A stretch of 64,000 nucleotides of DNA from Stenotrophomonas oahuensis (lineage in GTDB: Bacteria > Pseudomonadota > Gammaproteobacteria > Xanthomonadales > Xanthomonadaceae), in contig NZ_CP115541.1 in the NCBI RefSeq assembly GCF_031834595.1, positions 3,900,501 through 3,964,500 of the forward strand, in the 5' to 3' direction. A program made the position numbers and the translations under genes. The notes below the pieces were generated by a model. That model saw only the letters and a program-made list of their open reading frames with translations, was not told the DNA's origin and ran no database searches. Every line of letters starts with the position of its first letter. Position 1 is the stretch's first letter. This document shows positions 48,922 to 56,421 of the stretch, piece after piece.

Positions 48922-48992
48922 GTAGAGCCGGGCTTGCCCGGCTGCTCTTCGCTCGCAGATCATCAAAGCAGCCGGGCAAGCCCGGCTCTACG
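48922..48992. repeat. SMAG inverted pair
   Basis: GTAGAGCCGGGCTTGCCCGG and its mirror ending CTCTACG, separated by ~20 bp; between the response regulator and the hotdog-fold gene. Confidence 0.9.
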
Positions 48993-49006
48993 GGTATTCG
49001 GCCAGT

Positions 49007-49480
49007 TCATCGCTTCCTGGGCGACACCCACATCGAGATGACGGCCTTGAAGACAGCTTCTCCGCCGGCATCCGTAACGGAAACCTCAACCAGGTACTCC
49101 CCTGCCACCGCCCAGTCGAACGACGGGTTCATCGGTCGTGCTGTGGCGGTCACGCTTGTGGTGGCCTTCTTCAGGTACTCCACGGTCATGCCGCGTGGAA
49201 TCCAACGAACACTGGCCGGAATGGACACCTCCGTCATCACCCCGCCCGCCAGTTCGGCCGCGTTGCACATGGCGATGGCGTGGACGGTGCCGATGTGGTT
49301 GAGCACGGCGCGGCGCTTGCGGACGGGGACGACGCAGTGACCCGGTGCCAGTTCCTTGAATCTGGGGGCGATGGAGCGGAAGTACGGGGCTTTGAAGCAC
49401 AGGAGCTGGGAGAACAGCCAGCGGCCGGAGGCGGTGGCTGAGAGGCGGGTCCAGAGGTTCAGGGTGCTTTGGTTTGCCAT
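49007..49480 (-). CDS. DUF4442/hotdog-fold protein
   Basis: A 157-residue protein of the PaaI-like thioesterase group. The pattern HIGTVHAIAMCNAAELAGGVM resembles the hotdog helix that carries the active site in DUF4442 proteins, followed by strands (MTVEYLKKATTSVTATA; GEYLVEVSVTDAGGEAVFKAVISMWV). The ATG at 49480 is the first with family-like sequence; no strong ribosome site is seen. Enzymatic activity is inferred only from fold. Confidence 0.82.
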   Translation of the reverse strand: MANQSTLNLWTRLSATASGRWLFSQLLCFKAPYFRSIAPRFKELAPGHCVVPVRKRRAVLNHIGTVHAIAMCNAAELAGGVMTEVSIPASVRWIPRGMTVEYLKKATTSVTATARPMNPSFDWAVAGEYLVEVSVTDAGGEAVFKAVISMWVSPRKR

Positions 49481-49540
49481 GGGAGGTCGCCCCGGGTATT
49501 TGCCATACGCTTGAGTATGGCAGCCTCTGGGGATTGTGAA

Positions 49541-49567
49541 AAGCAGCCGGGCAAGCCCGTCTCTACG
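49541..49567 (-). repeat. SMAG palindrome, single, slightly degenerate
   Basis: AAGCAGCCGGGCAAGCCCGTCTCTACG; one stem base differs from the standard unit. It lies between the hotdog gene and the toxin-antitoxin leader. Confidence 0.75.
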
Positions 49568-49600
49568 CGGCGCTGGCGTGCAAGCGGGCTCAGCCCGGCA

Positions 49601-49672
49601 CAATTGTTATGGATCATTATGAAGAAAATCATAATTATGATTTCTCTCATAATTGTTCATAACTTCCGATGC
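49601..49672. promoter_or_regulatory. AT-rich operator/promoter of the toxin-antitoxin pair
   Basis: About 70 bases of low GC with a perfect 18-bp palindrome (AAATCATAATTATGATTT, 49626-49643) and further ATTATGA/TCATAATT half-sites on each side. Repeated half-sites suit cooperative binding by the ribbon-helix-helix antitoxin, which usually represses its own operon. Confidence 0.55.
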
Positions 49673-49786
49673 TTTAGCGTCCAACGAGCATCGCGCCTTA
49701 GGAATGAAGGCGTTAGCGACAGTCTCCATTGCGGGGCTAAAAACATGGGCGTATACACAGATATACACCTATCTCCGGAAGTCACC

Positions 49787-50026
49787 ATGGGTACCGTTCG
49801 TTGGAACGTTGCTGTTTCGGCCGACATTGACAAATCACTGCGAATGTTCTTGGCTAGCCAGGGCGGCGGCCGGAAAGGCGATCTCTCACGCTTCATTGAA
49901 GACGCCGTTCGCGCATACATCTTTGACTTGAGCGCGGAACAAGCCAAAGCCGCCAACGCGCATTTGAGCGAGGCGGAAGTCGCCAAAGCTGTTGATGAGG
50001 CACTTGCTTGGGCACGTAAGCGCTGA
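49787..50026 (+). CDS. Ribbon-helix-helix antitoxin (XACb0070-like)
   Basis: A 79-residue DNA-binding antitoxin. ATG 49787 (MGTVRWNVAVSADID) has a GGAAG ribosome site; an in-frame ATG at 49745 is the alternative. The N-terminal strand VRWNVAVS and the two helices (DKSLRMFLASQGG; KGDLSRFIEDAVRAYIF) form the ribbon-helix-helix pattern. The C-terminal helix (EAEVAKAVDEALAWARK) would wrap the toxin. Its stop overlaps the toxin start by one base (TGATG), so the two are coupled. Confidence 0.88.
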   Translation: MGTVRWNVAVSADIDKSLRMFLASQGGGRKGDLSRFIEDAVRAYIFDLSAEQAKAANAHLSEAEVAKAVDEALAWARKR

Positions 50027-50865
50027 TGCGGGTTGTGCTGGACAGCAACATCCTCTTCAGTGCCCTGATTTCGAGCAAAGGTTCCCCGGATGTGATCTAC
50101 CGTGCGTGGCGTGCCTCGCGCTTTGAGGTTGTCACGTCCCGGATGCAACTTGACGAGATTCGCAGGGCGAGCCGATACGCAAAGTTTCAGGCTACCCTCC
50201 GACCTGCCAAGGTGGGTGCCATGATCAACTATCTACGCAGGGCAGTTGTTCTAGAGCGACTGAACAATCTGGCGGAAACAGATGACCCCGATGATGCCTT
50301 CCTCTTGGCCATGGCGCTCGAGGGAGACGCGGATTACCTCGTGACTGGAGATCACCGGGCTGGAATTCTGCAGTTGGGGCATATTGGCCGTGCACGGATC
50401 GTCACGCCGACGCAGTTTCGCGAAGAGGTGTTGTTATCAGTTCTTCAGCCACGCCCTAGCCGCATGTCCAGCTTTTGGGGGTCACCTCAACGGCGTGGCT
50501 CTACGGGATGGTGGCCAGAACCTGGGCGGTCCGTGACAGCAGGTGGCGGGCGGCGACGCGGGTGGATTCGGTCAGCGGCCCGGGCAGGTTGTGCAGGGAG
50601 AACCAGCCGAAGTCTGAGTGCTTCTCTGGTTCGATCAGGCGCGGGGTGCCTTCGAACTGCGTTGCCAGGTAGACCGGGGCGACCCAATGCTCAGGACCAT
50701 CAGCGTCGATCAGGTCAACGACACACAGAAGCTCGACATCTCCCAATTGGATACCAAGTTCTTCATCGACCTCACGCTTCACTGCGTGTTCCACCGTCTC
50801 CAGCAAATCCACCTTGCCGCCCGGCAGGCCCCAATGATCTGCCTCAGGTGAGCGTAGGCGCTTGA
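50026..50865 (+). CDS. PIN-domain toxin with an abnormal C-terminal read-through extension
   Basis: A predicted RNase toxin of the PIN family, which normally ends near residue 140. Acidic active-site residues are D6 (VVLDSNIL), E44 (LDEIRR), D90 (DDPDDAF) and D109 (VTGDH). After FREEVL (~residue 135) the frame lacks a stop and continues for another ~140 residues of Arg/Pro/Ser-rich, non-protein-like sequence. That extension runs through a SMAG-like arm and antisense across the NUDIX gene to 50865. The original stop seems to have been lost by a sequence change or repeat insertion. Whether the extended toxin is active is unknown. Confidence 0.85.
   Translation: MRVVLDSNILFSALISSKGSPDVIYRAWRASRFEVVTSRMQLDEIRRASRYAKFQATLRPAKVGAMINYLRRAVVLERLNNLAETDDPDDAFLLAMALEGDADYLVTGDHRAGILQLGHIGRARIVTPTQFREEVLLSVLQPRPSRMSSFWGSPQRRGSTGWWPEPGRSVTAGGGRRRGWIRSAARAGCAGRTSRSLSASLVRSGAGCLRTALPGRPGRPNAQDHQRRSGQRHTEARHLPIGYQVLHRPHASLRVPPSPANPPCRPAGPNDLPQVSVGA
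50444..50505. repeat. SMAG-like degenerate inverted pair at the toxin 3' end
   Basis: AGCCACGCCC near 50450 and GGCGTGGCTCTACG near 50491 are mirror arms like the variant at 26799-26867. The second arm's minus-strand GTAG supplies the NUDIX stop codon; the toxin frame reads through both arms. Confidence 0.55.
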
Positions 50866-50929
50866 TGAGCAGCAGCTTCCCATCTTGAAGGATGGCTGCA
50901 CCGCAGCCCAGGCGTGGTTCTTGTGTCAT
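50501..50929 (-). CDS. NUDIX hydrolase
   Basis: A 142-residue hydrolase of nucleoside-diphosphate-linked compounds. The complete Nudix box occupies residues 38-60 (G-x5-E-x7-REVDEELG-I) with catalytic Glu residues. The opening LGCGAAILQDGKLLLIKR is typical, and HWGLPGGKVD leads into the box. The substrate is unknown. The TAG stop (50501-50503) lies in a SMAG-like GTAG. The extended PIN-toxin frame overlaps most of this gene on the other strand. Confidence 0.92.
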   Translation of the reverse strand: MTQEPRLGCGAAILQDGKLLLIKRLRSPEADHWGLPGGKVDLLETVEHAVKREVDEELGIQLGDVELLCVVDLIDADGPEHWVAPVYLATQFEGTPRLIEPEKHSDFGWFSLHNLPGPLTESTRVAARHLLSRTAQVLATIP

Positions 50930-51076
50930 GAGGCGTCATCCATCTGGAAACGCAGCGCCAGTGGCGACGTGCAATGTAGTGATTATCCAGCCCGGGAAGG
51001 TTCGGAGCCAACCTTCGACAATGAGCCGATGACATCGGGCGGCGGCGCCACCGCCCCACTCATCGGAGCCCTATCG

Positions 51077-51403
51077 TCAGCTGGCCGGGATCAGCTTCCA
51101 GCGATCCCCCGTTCCCTGAAACCGCACCACGACCTTTGACAGTGCGTCCGGCGAGGGATTCGCCGCCAGCAGGATCAGCTCCTGCCCGGTGCCCAGATAC
51201 ATCCGCCGCCCCGGCTCTACCCCGAGATCGCGAATCCACAGCCCGCGCGTTTTCATGCACGGCACGCTTGGGCAGCCGGGATAGGTCTCCTCCATTCCTT
51301 CATGGTGAAGTGCGTTGATCATTACGCTTTTCGGTGCGCGCCAGAAGCGCCGGCGGAAGGCCCGCTGCTCGTCGGTCAGGTTGGCCCAGTCGTTGTCCAT
51401 CAT
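51077..51403 (-). CDS. Small SymE-like protein (tentative)
   Basis: A 108-residue cytoplasmic protein. ATG 51403 follows a GGAG site; the longer frame to 51580 is not supported. The N-terminal half is charged and helical (LTDEQRAFRRRFWRAPKSV). The C-terminal half, with TYPGCPSVPCMKTRGLWIRDLGV... and EPGRRMYLGTGQELILL, fits the SymE/AbrB-like pattern of P-x5-G-xW-x4-G-x3-G. SymE proteins are SOS-induced, RNA- or DNA-associated toxins in E. coli. The match is by eye only and may be a general beta-barrel resemblance. No antisense RNA could be identified. Confidence 0.6.
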   Translation of the reverse strand: MMDNDWANLTDEQRAFRRRFWRAPKSVMINALHHEGMEETYPGCPSVPCMKTRGLWIRDLGVEPGRRMYLGTGQELILLAANPSPDALSKVVVRFQGTGDRWKLIPAS

Positions 51404-51804
51404 GGTTCTCCACTTGTGCTGCTCCCCCGCCAGGATGGCGAGGGAGCCGGGAGGTTCAGAACCGTGGTAACGGATACGGTGCGACGTATTTCCGCGAGGG
51501 TGTTGTATTTCGTCACCCTCCCGACACAAGCCGTCCAACATGCAAACCGTTACCGGGTTCTGACACCCGGGGCACACCATGCGACAGATGGGAGGATAGC
51601 GGAATCGGCAAAGATTCCATCGGGCTCGTGGAGCGTGCAGTGTGTTGTCGCAAACAATCCATATCCGCCGAATGGGATCGAAACAGCGCTATTCATGGGG
51701 ACTTGCATCACGTTTTCTGTTTCGCGGTGCAGCATGCAGTACACGTTGTGGCCGAGCATGCGCCTGTGTCGCTTCCAGCGCAGATGGCGCTGGGCGTGCA
51801 CCCC

Positions 51805-51848
51805 GTAGAGCGGGGCTTGCCCCGCTAGCCGGGCAAGCCCGGCTCTAC
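51805..51848. repeat. SMAG-type element, compact fused pair
   Basis: GTAGAGCGGGGCTTGCCCCGCT immediately followed by AGCCGGGCAAGCCCGGCTCTAC: two stems of different sequence back to back, without a spacer. Confidence 0.85.
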
Positions 51849-51854
51849 ATGGAG

Positions 51855-51938
51855 CCGCATCGGCACCAGAAGCCACACCGGCATTCGGACCCGCATCGGC
51901 ACCCAAAGCCACATCGGCATCCGAAGTCGCATCGGCGT
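51855..51938 (+). repeat. 18-bp tandem repeat, about 4.6 copies
   Basis: Units start at 51855, 51873, 51891, 51909 and 51927 (partial). The core is CC(G/A)CA(T/C)CGGCA followed by a variable end. Translated in one frame the units give PHRH-type hexapeptides, but no start supports that. The copies differ at several positions. Confidence 0.8.
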
Positions 51939-52002
51939 GGCCGCCAACACGCCAATGTTTTCAGGTGCATAATCGGACACCGTTTATATCCCGGATGCAT
52001 CA

Positions 52003-52896
52003 ATGGGCATCGAGAACTACGACCAGCTGGCCATCTTCGTGCTGGTGGCGCGCGAGCGCAGCTTCACGCGCGCCGCCGCCCAGCTGGGCATGTCCCAGCC
52101 GGCCTTGAGCCGGTCCATGCGTCAGCTGGAAGAGCGCCTGGGCGTGCGCCTGCTCGCCCGCACCACCCGCAGCGTGTGCCCCACCGAGGCCGGCGAGCAG
52201 TTATTGAACGTGATCGCCCCACGCTTTGAGGAGATCGACACCGAACTGGCCCAGCTCAATGCGTTCCGTGACAAGCCGGCCGGGCGCATCCGCATCACGG
52301 CAGGCGAGCACTCGGCGCTGACCGTCATGCAGCCGGTACTGGGCAAGCTGCTGCCTCAGCACCCGGACCTCCACATCGAGGTCACTGTCGACTACGGGTT
52401 CACTGACATCGTGGCCGAAGGCTATGACGCCGGCATCCGCCTGGGCGAACAGGTGGCCAAAGACATGATTGCCGTGCGCGTGGGGCCGGAGCTGCGCATG
52501 GCGGTGGTCGGTTCGCCGGCTTACTTTGCGCGCCACCCGAAACCGAAATCGCCGCACGACCTTACCCAGCACAACTGCATCACGATTCGCCTGCCCACTT
52601 ATGGCGGCATCTACGTCTGGGAGTTCGAAAAGAAGGGCCAGGAACTGAAGGTACGAGTGGAAGGCCAGCTGGTGTTCAACAACATCGCCATGCGCCTGGG
52701 CGCGGCGCTTGAAGGACTGGGGCTGGCCTACATGCCGGAAGACCTGGTGCGCCCTCATGTGCAGGCGGGCGCACTGGTGCAGGTGCTGCAGGACTGGTGC
52801 GCGCCCTTCCCCGGCTATCACCTGTATTACCCGAGCCGCCGGCAGTCATCGCCGGCGTTTACGCTGTTGCGGGATGCGCTTCGCTACCCCGTGTAG
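52003..52896 (+). CDS. LysR-family transcriptional regulator
   Basis: A 297-residue DNA-binding regulator. The helix-turn-helix is within residues 5-65 (FVLVARERSFTRAAAQLGMSQPALSRSMRQLE); the effector-binding domain follows (GRIRITAGEHSALTVMQPVL to the C-terminus). It resembles the group that regulates nearby oxidoreductase or transporter genes. It is convergent, stop to stop, with the cupin/hydrolase operon (3 bp between), so its target cannot be told from a shared promoter; that operon is the nearest candidate. Confidence 0.92.
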   Translation: MGIENYDQLAIFVLVARERSFTRAAAQLGMSQPALSRSMRQLEERLGVRLLARTTRSVCPTEAGEQLLNVIAPRFEEIDTELAQLNAFRDKPAGRIRITAGEHSALTVMQPVLGKLLPQHPDLHIEVTVDYGFTDIVAEGYDAGIRLGEQVAKDMIAVRVGPELRMAVVGSPAYFARHPKPKSPHDLTQHNCITIRLPTYGGIYVWEFEKKGQELKVRVEGQLVFNNIAMRLGAALEGLGLAYMPEDLVRPHVQAGALVQVLQDWCAPFPGYHLYYPSRRQSSPAFTLLRDALRYPV

Positions 52897-52899
52897 TTC

Positions 52900-54054
52900 T
52901 CAAGGCGAGATCGGCGGGGTCTGTTCAAGTGCCTGCAGTGCGCGGGTCGATGCCGCGGTATCACCGCTGCTCGCCAGCAACTGCGCCACGTGCTGCAACT
53001 GCGCGCGGCTTAAACCCACGCGTTGGCTGGCTGCCATATGCGAGCGCAGCTGTGATTCCACGCCCGGCATCGCCGCGAGTGCGCCCACCGTAGCCAGCTC
53101 GCGGCTTTGCCAGTCCAGGTTGTCGCGTTCGAAGATGTCGCCGAACAAGTGCGTCTGCAGGTACTGGTTGATGATGGGGGCGAAGTCCATCACCGGCCCC
53201 TTTACCGGCGCACCGGAGATGCGGGTCTGGTTGGCGGTGCCCACCTTGCGCAGTGCCTCACCCACCGGCACCTCGCCCGTGGGTGGCTTACCGGCCTCGG
53301 TGGCCACGCCCCTCGCCTTCCGGTCGTCGACCACCTTCATCAGCTCGGTCAGCGCATTGAGACTCTTCGGGAAGCCGGTGTAGGCATACATCTGCACCAG
53401 CACTTCCTTCGCCTCGCTGACGGTGAGACCGGCATCCAGCCCTCGATTCAACGCGGCGCTCAATTGAGGCAGGTTGCTGGTGGCGGCTGCGGCGGCGATC
53501 AACGGGATGGACTGCTGTTTGGCGGACAGCGGTCCCGGCACCTTCGCCTCGACGCTGGCTGCGGCCTCGGTGTACTGCGCCTCACTCACCTGCTCCATCC
53601 ATGTCACCGCCTTGCCGTCGGCGACGCCGGTCACGGTGAGGTGGGTCATGCCGCTGTGCAGCGCGGCGCCGTGCCAGTGCTTCACGCCCGCCGGGCAGAC
53701 GACGACGTCACCGGCTTGAATCTGCTGTGCGGGCTTGCCCCACTCCTGGGTGAGACCAACGCCGGAGGTCACGACCAGGCGCTGTCCTGCCGGATGGGTG
53801 TGCCAGGCGGAGCGCGCGCCGGGTTCAAAGGTGACGTAGGCGGACGAGGCTGGTACTTCGGCATCGGCTGGGAACAGCGGGTCCACTTGTACCTTGCCGG
53901 TGAAGTTCGCAGCAGGTCCGGTCGTGGTCGCCTGCGTGCCCGCCCGCGTGATCTGTTGGCCTGGGGTTTCGGCAGCGCCTGCGAACGGAGCGGCCATGGA
54001 CAGCGCAGCGCCCAGCAATGCGTTGCTGGCAGCTTTGGTACGGCGTGCAGTCAT
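52900..54054 (-). CDS. Secreted cupin-carboxymuconolactone decarboxylase fusion
   Basis: A 384-residue exported protein. A signal peptide ends near AAPFAGAAE. Residues ~60-150 form a cupin with metal ligands in WHTHPAGQ and the second half VVVCPAGVKHWHGAA. Residues ~175-375 are carboxymuconolactone-decarboxylase-like in two parts: LNRGLDAGLTVSEAKEVLVQMYAYTGFP, then RELATVGALAAMPGVESQLRSHM. The combination recalls AhpD-like antioxidant or aromatic-ring chemistry in the periplasm. Its ATG overlaps the stop of the upstream hydrolase gene, so the two are translationally coupled. Confidence 0.9.
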   Translation of the reverse strand: MTARRTKAASNALLGAALSMAAPFAGAAETPGQQITRAGTQATTTGPAANFTGKVQVDPLFPADAEVPASSAYVTFEPGARSAWHTHPAGQRLVVTSGVGLTQEWGKPAQQIQAGDVVVCPAGVKHWHGAALHSGMTHLTVTGVADGKAVTWMEQVSEAQYTEAAASVEAKVPGPLSAKQQSIPLIAAAAATSNLPQLSAALNRGLDAGLTVSEAKEVLVQMYAYTGFPKSLNALTELMKVVDDRKARGVATEAGKPPTGEVPVGEALRKVGTANQTRISGAPVKGPVMDFAPIINQYLQTHLFGDIFERDNLDWQSRELATVGALAAMPGVESQLRSHMAASQRVGLSRAQLQHVAQLLASSGDTAASTRALQALEQTPPISP

Positions 54055-55106
54055 TGCAGAGTCCTTGCGTAGAACGGGGTGAGCTTCGCCACGGCGGCGT
54101 CCACGTACTTCGGCACCCAGTAGGTTTCGATGTGGGTGGCACCGTCAATCAGCGCCATTTCCTTGTCGGTGGTGCCGGATGCGGCGGCGTACGCGGCCAC
54201 GGTCATGTACAGGCTGTCGGCCTTGCTGCCGGCGATCATCAGCAGCGGCTGGTTGATCAGCGCCATCTGCTCGGTGGCATCGAAGCGCATCAGATCGAGC
54301 AGGCTGCTGGTGGTGTAACGGAACGTGGACCCAGGATGGGCATGAGTCTTCCAGTAGTACTCGTAGCCCTGCCGGTACAGATCGAACGGCAGCTTGGCGA
54401 TCTGCTCGTCGCTGAGATTGGCGTCGCCGGAGTACAGCACCTCGCCGCCGGCGGCTTGCTGTGCGCGTGCGGCCGATGCCTGCTGCAGGCGCTGCTGGAT
54501 TCTGTCCAGCTGGGTGTCCTGATAGCCGTTGCGGCGCACGCGGCCTGAATTGAACATGCTCAGCGTGGCCACGGACTTGAAGCGCTTGTCGGTCTGGGCG
54601 GCCGCCAAGGCGTAGCCGCCACCGCCGCAGATGCCCAGTAACCCAATGCGCTCGGCGTCCACGCCCGGGTAAGTAGAAAGGTAGTCCGCCATGCCGTGGA
54701 TGTCTTCGACGCGATGCACAGGCATGTCCACGTTGCGGGGCTCGCCACCGCTGCCGCCCTGGTAAGCCGCATCGGCGGCAATGGCGATGTAACCCAGCTC
54801 GGCAAGGCGCTGCGCGTACAGGCCGGCGACCTGTTCTTTCACCCCGCCGTTGGGGTGAGCCACCACGATGGCCGCGTACTTCTTCGTCGCTGCGTAGTTG
54901 GCCGGGGTGTACACATTGGCCGCGATGCGGATGCCATCCAGATCGTAGGTCACTGGGTGGATGTTGACCTCGCCGGGCGCGTTCTCTGTAAGCGCGCCTT
55001 CATAGGCCAGGGTAAAAGGGTTGAGCCGGTAATTGGCGGCGGATGCACTGCCGGCAGCAAGGCCGAGCGCGGTCGCCAGCGCTGCAGCCTTCAAGGCGTT
55101 CCTCAT
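54051..55106 (-). CDS. Secreted alpha/beta hydrolase, dienelactone-hydrolase-like
   Basis: A 351-residue exported hydrolase. The ATG at 55106 (MRNALKAAALATALGLAAGSASA) starts a clear signal peptide; the frame upstream is noise. The nucleophile elbow is LLGICGGGGYAL with cysteine, as in dienelactone hydrolases, rather than serine. An early VVAHPNGG loop may form the oxyanion hole, and the late DGATHIETY supplies the catalytic histidine. It is first in an operon with the cupin fusion (ATGA overlap). The substrate is unknown. Confidence 0.9.
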   Translation of the reverse strand: MRNALKAAALATALGLAAGSASAANYRLNPFTLAYEGALTENAPGEVNIHPVTYDLDGIRIAANVYTPANYAATKKYAAIVVAHPNGGVKEQVAGLYAQRLAELGYIAIAADAAYQGGSGGEPRNVDMPVHRVEDIHGMADYLSTYPGVDAERIGLLGICGGGGYALAAAQTDKRFKSVATLSMFNSGRVRRNGYQDTQLDRIQQRLQQASAARAQQAAGGEVLYSGDANLSDEQIAKLPFDLYRQGYEYYWKTHAHPGSTFRYTTSSLLDLMRFDATEQMALINQPLLMIAGSKADSLYMTVAAYAAASGTTDKEMALIDGATHIETYWVPKYVDAAVAKLTPFYARTLQ

Positions 55107-55215
55107 CGGGAAGTCTCCAGGGTCCAGAGTTGGACCCAAAACTATCCCGTGGCCACTAATAGAAACAGATCATCAGCTGGATATCAGTCATGCGCGTGAG
55201 ATATGAATGACTGGA

Positions 55216-55437
55216 TCAGGTCAGCATCAACCAGAGGCCGTACAGGCTGATGAGTGCGCCCGCACCCAGCATGGCCCACGCCACGCCATTGAAGCGGCGA
55301 AACACCTTCGCCAGGCCAAACCCCAATGCGATGGCGGCAAGGCCGAAGCCCAGCCACACCACTGCGGCAACGTTGTCGGGTGAGTTCCAGAAGGACCCAG
55401 GCGCACCTACCGCAGCAAACAGAAAACTCAGGCCCAT
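55216..55437 (-). CDS. Small two-helix membrane protein
   Basis: A 73-residue protein (MGLSFLFAAVGAPGSF...). Two hydrophobic helices lie near residues 23-43 and 50-72 (VVWLGFGLAAIALGFGLA; AWAMLGAGALISLYGLWLMLT). ATG 55437 is preceded by GAGGAT. Its function is unknown. It is divergent from the AraC-family gene. Confidence 0.65.
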   Translation of the reverse strand: MGLSFLFAAVGAPGSFWNSPDNVAAVVWLGFGLAAIALGFGLAKVFRRFNGVAWAMLGAGALISLYGLWLMLT

Positions 55438-55579
55438 GGACGGATCCTCGAAGTGGACGACTGGGTGAACACTAGGAAGTTGGCTGTCCGGGCCGGGTGA
55501 AGACGCAGCAAGATCCCGCAAACGCCCTGCCCGCCCCTGCGGTACGCTCTTGACCAGTCAACGACACGGAGCAGCCGTC

Positions 55580-56404
55580 ATGGGTGCGGCGCGCAAGGCC
55601 CTTTGGTTCATCGAGAGCCACTTTGCCGAGAATCCCTCGCTGGCCCAGATCGCGGCGGCGGTTGAGCTTTCGCCGTTCCACCTGTCTCGGCTGTTCCAGG
55701 TCAGTACGGGTACGTCGATGGCGCGCTACCTGCGGGGCCGTCGACTGAGCGAGGCAGCCCGTACTTTGGCCGGTGGTGGCACGGCCATTCTGGATGTGGC
55801 CCTGGGAGCCGGTTACGCCTCGCATACGGCCTTTACCCATGCCTTTACCGAGCAGTTCAAGCGGGCACCCGAGCAGGTTCGGCGCGAGGGGCTGGACGGG
55901 CTCAGGCTGGTGGAGGCGATGCGGTTGGACGCCCCTCCCCTGCCTTGCGAGGTGAAGCCGGTGCGCCGCCGGGTGGCGGGATTCCGGGTGGCGGGCGTGT
56001 GCGCGCGGCATACGTCTGCCACGGTGGCTTCGATTCCTTCGCAGTGGCAGCAGCTGGCGCTGACCCGGGAGCTGGGGCGGGACATTGCGTATGGGGTGTG
56101 CTGCAACCGGGATGCTGAGGGGGCGTTTGACTACATTGCCGGGATGGAGATCGGGGCCAGTGCGGCCGTGCCTGTGGCCTGGGGTGCGGTGACTGTTCCG
56201 GGTGGTGAGTATCTGGTGGCTTGGCATGCCGGGCATATTTCTGCCATTCGGGAGACGTGGTTCTGGTTGTTGAACGACTACCTTCCGGGGTCTGGGCTGA
56301 CGTTGGCGGATGCGCCGGACTTTGAGCGGTATGACGCGCGGTTTGATGACCGCAGCGGGAATGGTGGTGTGGAGATATGGATTCCGTTGGGTGAGATGGG
56401 CTGA
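55580..56404 (+). CDS. AraC-family regulator with GyrI-like effector domain
   Basis: A 274-residue regulator; ATG 55580 (MGAARKALWF) follows a GGAG site. The N-terminal ~105 residues hold two helix-turn-helix units (SLAQIAAAVELSPFHLSRLFQ; ILDVALGAGYASHTAFTHAFTEQF). The C-terminal ~150 residues form a GyrI-like ligand-binding domain (RRRVAGFRVAGVCARHT to EIWIPLG), as in Rob/BmrR-type multidrug-sensing regulators. The adjacent secreted hydrolase, 17 bp downstream, may be its target or operon partner (inference). Confidence 0.9.
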   Translation: MGAARKALWFIESHFAENPSLAQIAAAVELSPFHLSRLFQVSTGTSMARYLRGRRLSEAARTLAGGGTAILDVALGAGYASHTAFTHAFTEQFKRAPEQVRREGLDGLRLVEAMRLDAPPLPCEVKPVRRRVAGFRVAGVCARHTSATVASIPSQWQQLALTRELGRDIAYGVCCNRDAEGAFDYIAGMEIGASAAVPVAWGAVTVPGGEYLVAWHAGHISAIRETWFWLLNDYLPGSGLTLADAPDFERYDARFDDRSGNGGVEIWIPLGEMG

Positions 56405-56421
56405 CTTCTGGGAGAGATTCT

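Larger units (their letters stand above)
51404..52002. other. 600-bp gene-poor region
   Basis: No convincing gene is seen between the SymE-like start and the LysR start. It holds a SMAG pair at 51805-51848 and an 18-bp tandem repeat at 51855-51938. Open frames here are composition shadows without ribosome sites. The last 40 bases include AT-richer DNA (gcataatcgg...tttatatc) likely to be the LysR promoter. Confidence 0.6.

Noticed and set aside
48922..48992. SMAG inverted pairs considered as rho-independent terminators
   Set aside because: Stems are strong but no T-tracts follow; they are annotated as repeats, although they may affect mRNA ends.
51642..52229. A His-rich 195-residue frame covering the 18-bp repeat
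   Set aside because: No ribosome site, runs into the LysR gene in another frame, and its content is only the translated repeat and SMAG.
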